From Gnetum montanum (Eukaryota; Streptophyta; Gnetopsida; Gnetales; Gnetaceae): a stretch of 64,000 nucleotides of DNA. The translations under genes were made by a program, and so were the position numbers. This document shows, in pieces, positions 31,459 through 44,439 of the stretch. The notes under the pieces are model-generated. The model worked only from the letters and a program-made list of their open reading frames with translations. It had not been told where the DNA came from and made no database searches. Numbering within the stretch: the first letter of the stretch is position 1; the number at the start of each line of letters is the position of its first letter. Location: contig MNCI01028339.1 in assembly GCA_015680685.1 (NCBI GenBank), positions 5,148 through 69,147 of the forward strand. The letters run 5' to 3'.

Positions 31459-32604
31459 TGAAAAACCACAAAGAAAATCCATGTTGAAACCTAGAACCAA
31501 AATTATTTGTAATTTTGGTAAAAAATAATGGCAAACAAAGTTGCCTTATTTTCCCCAATATCTAGCATTGTTACCTTTATCATTGGGATTTGATATAGTA
31601 TTTTTTATTGTAAAATGTGAGATTTGTAGCTGATATGTTGTAAATATCACACATCTTAACTTATGGAGGCTAAAAAATGCTTCATAAGCTATTAATGCCT
31701 CATCTTTAGGTGGGAAAAACTATAGATTTCATGTAACCAGGCTTAGGGAGGCTGAAAATACTTTGCAGGCCACTAGATTTGGCATTTCTTAGCCTATACA
31801 TAGGCCATTGCAAATTTGTACACTGAGCAACCTACAAAGGTAGCGTATAAAATTTGGGTGTTGAAATTTTATGCTAGGTATCCCTACCCCATATGTTGTA
31901 CAATGTATGGAGGTAGTGTAAAAAGTATAAAACTATCTAAATTTTCTAAATAGGATACCAAGAGATGTTGTAAACACACCAAAAATTTGTAGCAATCTGT
32001 CAGCAATCATCACATAAATTTACAATAATAAATCAAACACCAAATGACCTATTTAAACCATAGTTGACCACATTCAAAGGACTTTTGATAATTTGCACTT
32101 AGGTTGAACTTCAAGAACTTCAAACTAGTGTAAATCTACAAAGGGTTCACAACCATTATTTCATCCACAACGTAGATCCCAGTGATAGAGAAACAAGAGA
32201 CAAGTTTGAGGAGTAGAATATTTGAGACCATTGAAAGTAGATCTAATTGTAGAACATATACTACTAGCTATATTGGGTTCCAATAATTATTTCTATAGCA
32301 TTTTGTGCATTTAAAACATAAAAATTTGTATGATCATAATTTTTGTTTTTGTGGAGCTTTAGTATTTTAATAAATTGTTTGTAGTTTCAGTTTTTTAGTA
32401 CAAATTTATTTTATGTTTCTCTACACTTAGATTTGGATTTGCAATTTTATTTATTTGCATCGGTAATAGATCATAAGTCCTTGGATGATCATCAAGATAG
32501 TTTAAGCCACTTCAAATCCTTTTCTTAAGGCCCATGAATTTGAAGTCAAACTATCTCACCCTAAAATTTTTAGCCTTTCAGCACCAAGTTTTTTAGGCAT
32601 TACA
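31459..32604 (+). repeat. B2 5' LTR
   Basis: From TGAAAAACCACAAAG to GGCATTACA, 1146 bp, near the length of B1 LTRs. Sequence similarity to B1 is clear only at both ends, so the start is inferred. No partner LTR lies in the window. Confidence 0.6.
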
Positions 32605-32608
32605 GTTT

Positions 32609-32628
32609 TTGGTGCTAGAAAGAGGACC
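32609..32628 (+). other. B2 primer binding site
   Basis: TTGGTGCTAGAAAGAGGACC, four bases after the LTR end, against TTGGCGCTAGAAGGAGGGCC in B1; all differences are transitions. Confidence 0.75.
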
Positions 32629-33840
32629 TCCACTCAACTTCTTCACAAAAATTTGTAACAATTTTTTTTTTGTTAGTGTTGGCCTTAGCTTTGATTCTAT
32701 AACACAATATTTTTGTTTTGGGTTTTTCCCAAAACTAGCATAGTATTTATTCTTTGAAACATTGTGTTGATTTCTTCATGAAACCAGCACTAGTCTACAA
32801 CCTATTTTGGTCTTCAATTAATATTAAAAATTTATTTTGATTTTTTTCCAAAACCTAGCCTACAACCTATAATCAATTTCACATATTTGAATTTTTCAAT
32901 TGTTCCTGGGATTTCCTAAGGCCTGGCATATAAGCTATAACAAGTGTGCCCATTGGACATTTTTTTCATGAAGTGCTAGACATTTTAAAGCCTAATGTAT
33001 AGCCTCCAATAAAACTTGCAGTTTAAATTTTACAAAATTTAATTTTAGGTGTGCACCAAAGCTAGCATATTTGATAGTGAATTTTCAGTTTTGATGTTAT
33101 TTCTCTTACATAAGCTAGCTTAATTGTTAGCATATTTATAAGATAGCTTAATTGTTATCATATTTACATGCTAACTTAATTGTTAGTATATTTATATGCT
33201 AGCTTAATCATTAGTATATTTATAGGCTAGCTTAATTATTATCATATATATACGCTAGCTTAATCATTAGCATATTTATATCTTAGCTTAATTATTAGCA
33301 TATTTATAGACTAGATTAATCATGAGCTTATTTATATGCTATGTTAATTATCAACATTTGTGTAGTTTTCTATTTTTTCACTATTTAAGATAACTTAATT
33401 ACCAATTTTGTAGTTTTGGCCTATACACTTTAGCTCCTACATTAATGAATTTGCAATTTGTTGCCCATTTCTCCTGCATAAGCTAGCTTATTTGAAGCCA
33501 ACCTAATTACACTAAACAACTTTACAAGAAAAATTTCATTTTTTCCTTTATAGTTTTAGCTTATATGTTGAGGTTGTTATAGTTGCAACTTAATACATTG
33601 GGATTGTTACAATTCTAGCTTATATGCTAAGGTAGTTGCAGCTTATACGCTAAGGTTATTGTTGTAAAAGCTAAAAAGCTTTCTAAGCTGAAAACTCACA
33701 TAAGCTAAAGCTATTTATGTTGAAGGTTTTAGCCTTCATTAAAACGTTAGTATCCTAGTCGAAAGCTCACCTAATGCATTAGAATCATAAGGTTTATACC
33801 TTTTCAATATTTAGTGATCTTACCATATAGCATTATACAC
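32629..33840 (+). repeat. B2 leader with decayed palindrome repeats
   Basis: At 33108-33355 about eight to nine copies of a 28-base unit, TTAGCATATTTATATGC plus AGCTTAAT, follow in tandem. AGCATATTTATATGCT is an imperfect-centre palindrome. Further on AGCTTATACGCTAAGG and GCTTATATGCTAAGG recur (33590-33650). The place between primer site and gag is the same as that of the B1 leader array, and GCATATATGC is what GCGTATACGC becomes by C-to-T change. Confidence 0.75.
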
Positions 33841-35659
33841 ATGACCTCTAGCCAAGAAGCTATTTGCATAAACAATCCTAAGGATCTGATGGTTGTAGAG
33901 CATGGATAGTCTCTTAGAAGACTTGGCCAAGAACTCTTCTACTCAAACATAGATAAAGAATACTACAACTTTGTCTATGCTAAGATTCAAGTAGGAATAC
34001 TCATCCCATGTAGAGAATTTGAATCCAAGTATGAGTTTCAAATAATTAACCAAAATTATGAGTACATCCCTTCCTCCTATGACCAAATAAAGTTAATAGA
34101 GTTCCATGCATACATGCTAGCCCAACTTGTGAACATAGATGAAATGAGTGAGGAAGTTAAGTCATTACATAGCCAAGAAGAACAAGATGAGTTTGAGGCA
34201 GAGAAGAAGCCAGACATGTTTATCAAAAATTTCTTCCAATAGTTACTTCTCAAACAACAATCTTTAGCTTTGTACCCTCACTATCCCTTGTAGGATAGGT
34301 ACCTTAGTCTCTTGATGCCTATTCAATCATGTTTGGACCAACAAGTATCATTGCTAAGCATCAAGCTGAGATTGTTTTCCAATCTACCCCACTATTCCCA
34401 TTAATGTCATTTTTCACTCAACCTCATTCCATGCATCCAACCCCAGTGATGTCTACCTCAACGCCTACCTTCCTTATACCAGTGGGACCCTCTTTGGGAT
34501 CCCAAGAAACAAAAGCCTTCTACACTTCTTTTGTCCCTTTCATACCAAAGTTTCAATGCAAGAATCATTTTCATTATTTAATCTACCTATTATGGTAATC
34601 ACACAATGTATTCCATCTATACCAATTCTAATCACATAGCCTCAAACTACTCAACTGCATTCTCAGCCATTAGTACAAACACTGTACCCTACAGATGCTC
34701 CAAGACTTAGATCAATCCTTCCAAATGATCCATGACCTCAACAAAGAGCTTCAAAAGCTCAAAGCTAATATAACTCAAATAATAAAGGTTATATATTTCT
34801 ACTAAGATGATCCCTATTATTCGTCAAATAACCTTACCCATAGGCATGCCTATTCCAAACTTCACCGAATACAATGATGAAGGGAATCTTAATGGACACC
34901 TGGTCATATTCTTGTTTGAGTCCCTCTTTTTGCAAGCTTGGCCACATGTAATATTATGTAGTTTCCTTAATTTCCTTAAGGGAAATAATTTAGATTGGTT
35001 TCAGACCCTACCTAGAGGTTCCATCTCTTACCTTAAAAACTTAATAAACCAATTTATTAACCGCTTCAAATACAACTTGATGTCAAAAGCCACATTAGAT
35101 CAACTAATGAAGCTAATGTAGGGACCACTAGAACTAGTTAAAAGGTTCATTTAGAGATATAATTCAATGCTTAATAAGATTCCAAAGCCCATCTCTGAAA
35201 CTCACCTTTTTACCATCTTTAAGAAAATAATAAATAACTTCATTAATTCAAAGCTCTATTACTTAGAGTCCTAATCACTGAGCTAAGCCTTTTTGCAAAC
35301 TAAGAGCATTGACAAGGCAACTGAGGTAAGTAATGACCCAACCTATGTGGCCTATATAAACCAACACATAAGGAGGATAGGGATAAAGCTAGGGAAGAAT
35401 AGACAATCGTGGTCATAGTATCCAAAGATACAAAACAAGAAGAAAGGTGGGGATCACAGCCACACAATACATCTTCTAACTCATCACAACCATTCACTTT
35501 CTATGAACCAAATTAATAGAGATAAAACATTGGATTGAAGAATAGAACAAAGTACACTAGAGTACCTATGAAGCCCTCTAAGTTTTTAGAGCAATTGCTT
35601 AAAGATAACAATATGCAATGTAAGCAACTGTCTGAGGCATGATCATCTTTGTGACATAG
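33841..35659 (+). pseudogene. B2 gag, first part
   Basis: Starts MTSSQEAICINNPKDLMVVE at 33841. A conserved stretch YEFQIINQNYEYIPSSYDQI corresponds to EFIPSPYDIIPILEQYLEL in B1. The gag core at 34807-35121 reads LQAWPHVILCSFLNFL, LDWFQTLPRG and FINRFKYNLMSKATLDQL. It is interrupted by stops near 33906, 34241 and 35119, and by A2 at 35660, after which coding resumes at 60347 (KYFRLDRFYHYHQMIGH, the knuckle region). Confidence 0.82.
35655..35659. other. left target-site duplication of A2 (CATAG)
   Basis: Exact match to 60342-60346. Confidence 0.88.
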
Positions 35660-36492
35660 TGATGAGTAGTGAGTAGTCCCTACTCTCAACCATAAGAATC
35701 ATTGGTGTTCACTAATAAATCTAGTCAAATTTCATAGACTTTGGCTCTCTAAGTACACTGGGTCTAGGAAGTGAATCAAATGGATGTTATCATTGTCTTC
35801 TCAATTTCACTTGTGAAGTGCAAAGGTAAGGTTGAGTGTAACTAGGCATATGATCTTTATCATTTTTTGTTTTTTTGTTTAATTCACCTAAGTGTTGAAA
35901 ATAAAGTAATTAAATGTTTAAATAATCTAATAACTAACTAATATGTTAACTAATCCTAACATAAGCATCCATTCCTATTTACCGTAAACATCTTGAACCA
36001 TGTTGCAACATTGCTAGGTTACCAAGCATTTAACACTATTGGGATTACCAAATGTTAATGTGTATTTGAAATCATCTTACTTATGTGCTTTAATTAGCCA
36101 AATTTAATTAATTAATTGAATGCATTAAAGTAAAATTATTAAATAATAAATGTATTTAAAATAAACATTAAACTTATTCCAAATGTTGCAAGGTTTATGT
36201 AAAAAGATCATCTTTATTACTATTCACATTGAGGTTCTTAGGTACATTAGTGCTTGAATAAAGATCTATATAATTCTAACTCCTACTGCAGGCATTTAGA
36301 AAATATTCTAACATTTGGGAAATAAAAATGTAAGAGTTCAACTAGAAACTAATGAATGGATGCCATAATTGCAACTGGTGACTGCATATTTATAGGAAAA
36401 AATAGATACTATGTTGAAGGGGTCATGTTAACATATTAAACCATGTGTTGGCATGACTACATTGATAAGATTGCATCGACAACATCCCATCA
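35660..36492 (-). repeat. A2 3' LTR (left copy)
   Basis: It aligns to 59497-60341 throughout. The right end is placed at CATCA 36488-36492 by comparison with the 3' boundary in A1 and A3; the right LTR is longer at this end by some 20 bases. Confidence 0.82.
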
Positions 36493-36789
36493 ATGCACCC
36501 CCATGGCTGAATGAACACTTGTCCTTGAGTGAACAAAAGGAGGAACAAGTCACTTTATAAAATTTTGGGAAGTTATGGGATTATTGACTAACTACAGACA
36601 CACAAATTGACAAAACAAATACTAAGTGCCCAAGTACACATATTTACAATGATTACAAAATTTGGTATTCATGACAAAACAATTGAACACCATGACAAAA
36701 ACTGATAGACCAATTCCTCTAACACTCTAAAGACAAGAACAAAATAAAATGGTCCTAGGTAGTGAAGGATTCTAAGATTTTAAATGACC
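36493..36789 (-). other. A2 3' untranslated segment, family block
   Basis: Shared with A1 (21581 onward) and A3 (48768 onward): GAATGAACACTTGTCCTTGAG, the phrase GGGATTATTGACT and TGAGTGCCCAAGT-like text. No coding seen. Confidence 0.55.
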
Positions 36790-39450
36790 TTCTCCTACCT
36801 TTGGTTAATGTGGTTATTGTGGTTGAGGCTATGGTTATGGCTGTCTAGCTACAACTAAAATTTTTGGTGGAAGATGGAGAGCATCCAACAATGCTTTCAT
36901 CTTCTTCTCCTTACTCCTAGGATCATACATAGTCTACGTAGCACCACCAATGTGGGCTAGTTTGGAAACATCCCAAAGACAAGACATTATAGGGAACATC
37001 TCCTTTACATTAACAAACCAAGAAACAAATTGGTTATGTTCAATGTGGAATGCCCTGACTACAATTTGTAGCTCCTAGTAGTCATTCATTCTTTTGGCTA
37101 GGTTCTTTGTTGTTGATCTTTGATCCATGAACTTTTCCTTGAGAACCTTGAGTTCAGCATTGGCTATTTCTAGTTTCTATTTTGTGTATTTTTGGTACTT
37201 GAAATCCACCTCACATAAAAGATATGAGTTGGCCACTTGTTCCTTCAATTCTAACCTCAGCATTTTGATGATCAGCATTACTAGGTTTGATTAATGGAGG
37301 TTGGCAACCTTTATGTACTCTGTCATCTCCTTGATTTGTAGCTCCTTTAGGTGGATTTCAGCTTTTTTATACTTATTCAATTCATCAAAGATTTCAATTA
37401 AGAGATTTTGATTTTTTGTGACCAACCTCCTTAATTTAGTATTCACCCTGGCAAGCTACTCCTACTATTGTCAGATGAATTCTACCATTTGATCCTTTTG
37501 TATCTTGATATTTTGCAAGTGATGGTTCTTCTAGATTAGCTTGATGTTCTCCTGATGAACCTCTGACAAGCCCTTTTAAATGTTGCATGCAATGGCACTT
37601 GCTAAAGAATGATTGAGGATTGCTGACTCCTTTGCATACTTAGCCTCCTAAATTTTTTCTTGAAGCTATTGAAAAGCTTCATCTCATGCTATGTTTTGAT
37701 TAACTATGATGAAATCAGCAAGGTAGGCTTTTAATTTCATAACCTCAGTAGCCAAATACTAATTCTACTCTATGTCTACCCTAGGTTGGACATTGGTAAT
37801 CTAGACATTGCCCTTAGCCTCAAGTAGCTTTGATTGGTTTTCTGAAATGATTTTCAAGATATCAAAAATATCTAGAATTGTTTGCCTAGTTTCTACCAGT
37901 CAGTCTAGCAACTCCTCATGCTAGGCTGCACAAAATTTTTTACATCTTTGAGTGTAGCAACATCTAGTACAAATGTCATAGGAGCATTAAGTGCATTGGC
38001 CACTCTACCAATGGCCACCTCTACCACCATTTCTTGCCCTTGGTGCAACATCACTAGAAAAATTTTCCCCCTACCCTCCTTCAAGTACACCAAAAGGGTA
38101 GTGACATTCCTAGAGATTTCTTAGAATTGTTGCTATCAAGAGAGTGAAACTATTACCTCTTGGGCACTAGGATTTGATCTTGCTAGCCCTTACATTTATT
38201 GAGTAGAAAACATTGGTGTGAAATCTTTCATCCTACTAATTGATCATGCCACCTCATTAAGATGACTCAATGTTGGCCTATAGATAAAAGATTCACCAGC
38301 ACTTAATATTGTCTATAGCTATTGTAGGAGTTGATCATGGAGTTCATGCATGTGCTCAATGGTACCATAGGACTTTGGCATTGATTGTTCATGAATGTGT
38401 GGTGGTGGTAGCTACTTATCTTCCAACACCTTGGTAGGCACTTTATCATTCATCATTTTTACCCAAGAGGCAACAAAGAGCATGTTTGATGTTGTCATTG
38501 GTGTAGCAAGCTATTCCTCCCCTTTTGCATAGTTTTTGAATAAGATATGAAAAGGGGAGTGCCTTCCTCCCATGTTCATTTTCTTTCAATCACTTCTATA
38601 TCTTAAGATAGATTAGCTATGAGAGGTTAACAAGAAATTTCCCACTCAAAGCAACTCACACATGGGTAGACAAGGTTGTTACCTTACTGGGCCTTACCAT
38701 TAGATTAAGATGATAGGCTAGAATATTGAAATATGCTTGCTCTGCTCTTGTGAGTGCATCATACTCCTTATGATCAACTCCATAGCATTGTCGGACCCAC
38801 TCCTTTTAACCTCTAGGTCCACTTGCATTGAAGTTTCTACCAAGGTTGCCCTAGTTTCTAATAACCCAAGGGCCTTAGAGATGACCTTCATCAAGTAGGA
38901 CATAGAGCTATCCTTGATCTTTAGTGACTTCATCCTACCTATTATTCTAGAAGAGATATGTTTCTCCCATGTACCATTCTCCATTGGAAGTGAAAATGGG
39001 AAACATGGAACAAGTCTAAAGTTGAGCTTTAACATCTTCTAGGGTAAATTCCAAGAAAGATCCAAATTTTAGATTAGGGAGAATCATATTTTAAGTCTCT
39101 CTAGTCCCAAATTACCTTAAGAAAGCTTCCATCAAAGTTACCTCAAGGTTTGATCTTGGTCTAGGTGTCTCATCTTGTTGGGATTGCTCTGTTTTAGCTT
39201 TTGGAATCTAATAGATAGATTTTACTTTGGGGTCCTCCTAAAGAGGTCCCATTGCATGTGTCTTGGCTGCCTACTCTTAGGGTAGCTTCAATTCCTAGCC
39301 TCTTCCAATTCTATAGTACTTGTCCCTTGATTGGGATGTTCCTACTTCTTGCCCATGGTTAGGTCTAGGTGCCTTTTGTAATCACAACATGACTAAGGAT
39401 TAGCATTTGATGTGTAACTTAGAACATTTAGGTACCTTATCTCTTGGATT
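36790..39450 (-). pseudogene. extra sense-strand coding block of A2, unknown product
   Basis: On the minus strand one reading frame can be followed for about 2.5 kb with many stops. It is cleanest at 38718-39035 (MENGTWEKHISSRIIGRMKS, SYLMKVISKALGLLETRATL) and 37905-38093 (GQEMVVEVAIGRVANALN). KALPFSYLIQKLCKRGGI near 38530 resembles the LPFP-x-LI-x-LCxxAGV phrase of 'putative plant transposon protein' entries. The C-terminal third is rich in Lys/Glu/Leu and looks coiled coil (LKVLKEKFMDQRS). A1 and A3 have no counterpart between integrase and the 3' LTR. Confidence 0.5.
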
Positions 39451-41450
39451 AGTTACACTTGGTTAAGTTGCCATCATGGCAAATTAATCATTTTAATATT
39501 ATTTTATTATTATTTTTAATTAGATGGCTATTAGAGTTCATTGGAAAGGTTTAATGCTCATTAATTAGTGATTTTAATATTATTTTATAAGTTAAACCTT
39601 GGGGGAGTTAGAAAATTTTCAAAAACATTTTCATCAGAAACATAACATTTGTGGTCCCCATGACATAGAGCTTACCTCTGGTAGCTACAAGAATGATGAC
39701 CAATGTTAATTGAACAAGCAATGTAAAAATTATGGATGCTGGAATGTTTTAGGCTCTAAAAACTACAAAAAGTCCTTCACTATTTAAGAGAAAATGACAA
39801 AAAATTTCAAAGTGTTGCACCATATTTATAGAAATTTGTAGCTACATTGATGGAATCCCATATATGGGGTTGTGTGCACATGGTGGGCTATGTTAATTGG
39901 ATCTCACTAACATGGCCAAAAGATAAAAGTTGTCCTTTAAAAATTTGAAGAAAAATAAAGATTTTTTGCATGCAATTAGAGTTCATAGAGATATAGAAAG
40001 GCCAACAACATGAAGAAATGCTTAAAGAGGGCTAGATAATTTAGAAAAAAAAATATTTTATAGAAAAATATTGGAGAAAACTTAAAAAGAAGTACAAAGC
40101 TTTATGCAATCAATGTGGAGCACAAATGATTTGAATGCAAAAAGTTCTATGAGATGAGGTACTTAACTAGCCCAACTAATGAGAATGCAAGTGGGTTCTC
40201 CCCATAGTAGGCTCATCCCTTTAATGCCCATGCATGCCTACAAATCAAGGAGTCCATGGACCCCATGGATGATTAATGGTTATAGTAAGTTAAGGACTAA
40301 ATCCTGTAAGAAACTACTTAGGAATTTTGATGGATCAAACTAAGACATCAAAAAAAAACATGAAAAATGATAGTGAGGTAAGTTATGGGAACCCTAGGTG
40401 GATGAGGTAAAGAGTGGAATGTAGTCCTATATCATGGTCACATGAAGCCTTCTTGAATTTTGTGGTTAATATGACCTTATAACATGCATCGTTAATACAA
40501 ATTAAAACTAACCACTTTTAGTAACTTCACATTAGCACTCCAAGAATGGTCCATCTCCTCAAGTAACAAGAATATCCCCATAGATCATTCATCATTCCTA
40601 AAAGAGAAGAAAAGAGAAGTAGGAAGTGAGATGGGCCTTAGTTAGAGGGTACCTTCAAGCATGGGTAACATGTCTTTCTAGTCCCATAACTAGTGCTTGG
40701 AGCCTGTTATTTCATCTAAGGGATGTGCTTTGAATTCCCATTATTATTATTATAATTTTTTGTTTTCTATTTTTGTTTATTTTTTATGGAAAACACACCA
40801 TGCAAAGACTTTTAGCTTCCTGTTCTTGGTCGATAGCAGAGTGAAAAAGGATCTATAAAGATACTGATGCATCCTAAGAGGGAAGGAAAGTACAAAGAGC
40901 ATCAAATCCCCTTGATGTCATACCATTTTCTTTCCATTTAATCCATCCCAAATTTGGAAGCCACCAAGATCACAAGTTCATTAGGAGTTTCATTTAAGAA
41001 GGAACCTCATATTTCCAAAACAAGGGAACATCATACAATTTTGTGGATGGGTGGATGAGGTGGACTCACTACCTTTTATCACTAAAAATAAATCACGTCT
41101 TAGTTATCAATAACACAATTCAAAGATAGAATCTAGACATTAGAAATCAAATAACATTATAGTACAAACAACCATAAATTAATAGGCACAACTACACTTA
41201 CTTCTAATGACAATGAATTAAAACAAAATGAAATAAACATAAGTAAAGCATTAGAAAAAAACCCAAATGAAATAAATAAAAATATTGAAGAAATTGTAAA
41301 ATATTTAAGAAAGCAAAAAAATGTACTAAAGATCATGTAAAACAAAAAAGTGTAAAAACTGAGGAGACACTTTGATTAATTAGCATGGATGGCCATCTCC
41401 CCCATGATAGAGTTGGAAGGAAGAGATCCAAAAAATTGAATGTACATATC
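39451..41450 (-). other. A2 non-coding region between extra block and integrase
   Basis: It aligns in blocks with 22000-23580 of A1 and 49140-50900 of A3 (for example GGTTCTCCCCATAGTAGGCTC near 40194). No open frame of note. It is a conserved family segment that may hold a packaging or 3' processing signal. Confidence 0.5.
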
Positions 41451-42796
41451 CATTCATTGAGGTTTCTTGGTCATTGGCTTAGGCTCATGAAAACATTTTA
41501 TTTTTTGCATATTGATCAATAGTTTCTTGTTTGGGCTTTCAAGTTTGTATATTAACATGACCCTAAAAGGAAAGGCTTCATAGATAATATAAGGCCCTTC
41601 CAACAATTTTTGAAAGTTGGTTCTTTTTGGTAAGTATGTGGGATTCTAGTAGAGGACCCTATTTTCTAGTTAAAATTTTATTTTCCTTATTGTAAGGTCA
41701 TGGCATTATTTATTGAATACCTTGTGCACTTTGTTAGATGACCAAGCTACCAATCAGTTCTGTTCTAGCAAGTTGAGGTTCATCAATCTTTCTTTTTTGG
41801 CTAGACTTAGGTCAAGGTCAAGGTCACAAGTTGTTGAAAGTATATGAAGTTCTGTTTGGATAGGAAAAGTTGGAAATTTTCCAAACACAAGCTCGTAGGG
41901 AGAGTAGCCAATAGGAAGTTTCCAAGTGAAGTAGTAGGCCCAAAGAGAATTGTTAAGTTTTGTTATTCAATCCCATCTATATTTACTAATAGTTCATGTT
42001 AGTATCTTTGTTAATTCCCTATTTTTAACCTCTTCTTCACTGTTGGCTTGGGGATGGTAGGGTGTTGTTAATTTATGTTCGAGCCCTAAGCATTACATAA
42101 GCTTTTGAAAGGTAGTGCTTGTAAAATAAGTACCATTATCTAAAATAAGTGCACATGGCACTACAAACCTATTTACAACAATTTTTTGTACAAAATGAGT
42201 AGCTATAGAATATGTGCAATCGATGATGGCTTCAACTCCTGCCCATTTCATACAATAGTTAATAATGACTATGATGTATACCATTTCTTTTGACATGGGA
42301 TTAATGGGATCCAAGAAGTCAATGCCCCCAATGTCAAAGGGATCTAATGGTTGGATCCCCTATTAAGGTTCCTCCATATCGCTAGTCATTTGACCATCAC
42401 ATTGGCAATGTTCATAAAAGTGGACAAAGTGGTGAGCATCCCTAAAAGGTGTTGGCCAATAATACCCTACCATGAGGATCTTAATGGTTTTGTGTCTCTT
42501 AGCATAGTGGCCTCCATGAGGACCCTCATGAGAATCTTAGATAATGCATAGTTGATTAGCATCAAGAGCACATCAATGAACTAGGTCATTAGTGCACACC
42601 TTATAAAGGTGTTCGTTGATTTCCATGAAGTGTTTCAATCAATGAAGAAGCTATTGTTTCTTCCTATTGTCCCACTTCTATGGCATCTCTTGAGTAAGAA
42701 AATAGGTGAGAATGTGATTGTACCAATTGGGTTCAATAGGCATTTTTTTCGTTGTAGGCCCAACAAAGAGGAGTTTGTCAAGAAATTGATCTGATA
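41451..42796 (-). pseudogene. A2 integrase
   Basis: Core residues at 42093-42314: MDPINPMSKEMVYIIVIINY, in which the first catalytic Asp of the IDFM motif is still seen just upstream; ALILDNGTYF keeps the second Asp. The third motif is decayed. The region upstream (42314-42790) carries the linker to RNase H and ends at the solo LTR. Stops and missing stretches make it inactive. Confidence 0.72.
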
Positions 42797-42801
42797 GTAG
42801 G
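42797..42801. other. left target-site duplication of the solo LTR (GTAGG)
   Basis: Exact match to 44440-44444. Confidence 0.85.
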
Positions 42802-43543
42802 TGTAACGATCGAAAACGTCAGTGAATAGAATCATTGAGGGGTTAACAAACACATAGCCTAATCTTGAGTCTACATGAGGGCCTACTCAAGGTAAAGATG
42901 GGGTGCCCTGAATGGTCTTGTTAATCAAACAAGGACTTACAAAATGTGATACCAAACAATGCTTAGTGTTTAAGTGGCATTTGTGGTGTTAACGGTGTTG
43001 GTGGTGTAAGTGCATTAACAGTGTCAATGGTGTTAATGGTGTAGAGCATAGTCATGGGTGCCCAAGGGGGCAAGAGTTGTTAAGGTTTTTGGAAAAAATG
43101 AGGGTGTCTTCAAGTGGAGACTATTGCCTGAGCATGGTTGAAACCTGACCACACATTTAAAGTTGCAAAAAATGCAAGAAATGCAAGAGAGAAAAATACA
43201 ACACTACCCCTCATGGGGTTGAGCATAGTTAACTCTAAAGAGGTTGAGAAGGTATGCAATGTATGATAGACATAATGGAGAGTGTAGTCACAGTCTTGGT
43301 GGTGTTGGACCATGAAGTTTGGTGCTTTTCATGGTGTCTATGCCTACTAGGTTGGCCACTGCAATGTACCATGGGTAGCAATGTTCTGCTAGGCTACGTT
43401 GGGGTTGTATCATCTGCAACTCTACCTCTCTCTAGTTCACTAGTGTGCTTTTGGGTCTCATTCACCCAAAAATGCCAAAATGCCAAACTACCAAGATGCT
43501 AATGCCCAAAATTTGCCAACCCATAAACCATAGATGGTGGGCC

Positions 43544-43551
43544 TATTTATA
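43544..43551 (-). promoter_or_regulatory. TATA box of the solo LTR
   Basis: CCCTATAAATAGGCCC in sense; it places the inverted-repeat array of 43960-44400 in U3. Confidence 0.6.
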
Positions 43552-43959
43552 GGGTTAGGGTTATCAAAAAATGCAAGGAGAGTGCCATGTGGTAGTGGGA
43601 TGATTGGGACTATGCTGTACCCCAACTACACTTTCCATTGAGGCAAGTGGTGTTATGTTGTGTTATGCTCTAATAGAATTTGCTAGGCTATCAGATTGTG
43701 ACTAGGCTATCAACTACATGTTTAAGCACCGAGAAGACCTCAATGTACTTGAAAAAATGCAAAAAATGCAAGTTTAGAGACTATGCTCCAGGACTATGTT
43801 GTTCATTGTTTGGAGTGGGGTCAAGCATAGTTACAATTTGGAGATAAACGGGGGTGCAAAAAGAAGCATGCTTCTTGTTGAAGGTGTCTTGAAGCTAAGT
43901 TGCATGCTAGTACTACATTGTGAAGGCCTTTGGAGGCTATTTTGGCTATTTAAACTTGA

Positions 43960-44400
43960 CTATGCTCTGGGCTAGGGGAGAGCGTAGTCCAACACTTAGA
44001 AAAATTTTGGTCATATGTTGACTACACTTGAGTATGCTCCAATATGGTGGAGAGCATAGTCTCAACACTTAGTAAAATATACCAAAAATCTCCCTTAATA
44101 CTGACCACACTTGACTACGCTCTAGTCTAGGGAATAGTGTAGTCTCAATAGTTAGAAAAATTTGTAGTAGCCAGCTTGATACTTAGAAAAATTTATGAAA
44201 CTGGCTATTTGTGTAAACTACACTCTGGTGTAATAGAGAGCATCGTATGAACACTTAGCAAAATTAGCAGCTTCTTGCTTCATGTTGACACTTAGGCAAA
44301 ATTTCAAAAAATTCTATCTTTGGAGCTAACTATGCTCTCCACTGGGCTAACTACACTTTGGTGTAGTGGAGAGCATACTCCCAACACTTAGAAAAAATTT
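43960..44400. repeat. inverted-repeat array GACTATGCTC/GAGCATAGTC in the solo LTR
   Basis: At least five units of about 60-90 bases read TTGACTATGCTC, a short spacer, GGAGAGCATAGTC, then AACACTTAGAAAAA. Arms pair over about 10 bases; variants show ACTACGCTC and ACTACACTC. The position (U3) and style are as in B1, but the motif is different. Confidence 0.75.
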
Positions 44401-44439
44401 GTAGTTGAGAAGTAGTAGCTTGAATTTGATGGTATCTCT

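Larger units (their letters stand above)
42802..44439 (-). mobile_element. family-B-like solo LTR inserted in A2
   Basis: It starts TGTAACGATCGAAAACGTCAG, very like the B1 LTR edge TGTACCGACCGAAATCATCAG. It ends GATGGTATCTCT, which matches the B1 end GTGGTGTTTCA with a changed last dinucleotide. The length is 1638 bp with an exact 5-bp duplication. There is no internal coding, so the element was removed by recombination between its LTRs. On both sides the A2 RNase H to integrase sequence continues. A TATAAATA on the minus strand lies at 43544-43551. Confidence 0.82.

Noticed and set aside
42980-43040. Minisatellite of GTGTTAATGGTG units in the solo LTR
   Set aside because: Only a few loose copies over about 60 bases; noted as part of the LTR, not listed as a separate repeat.
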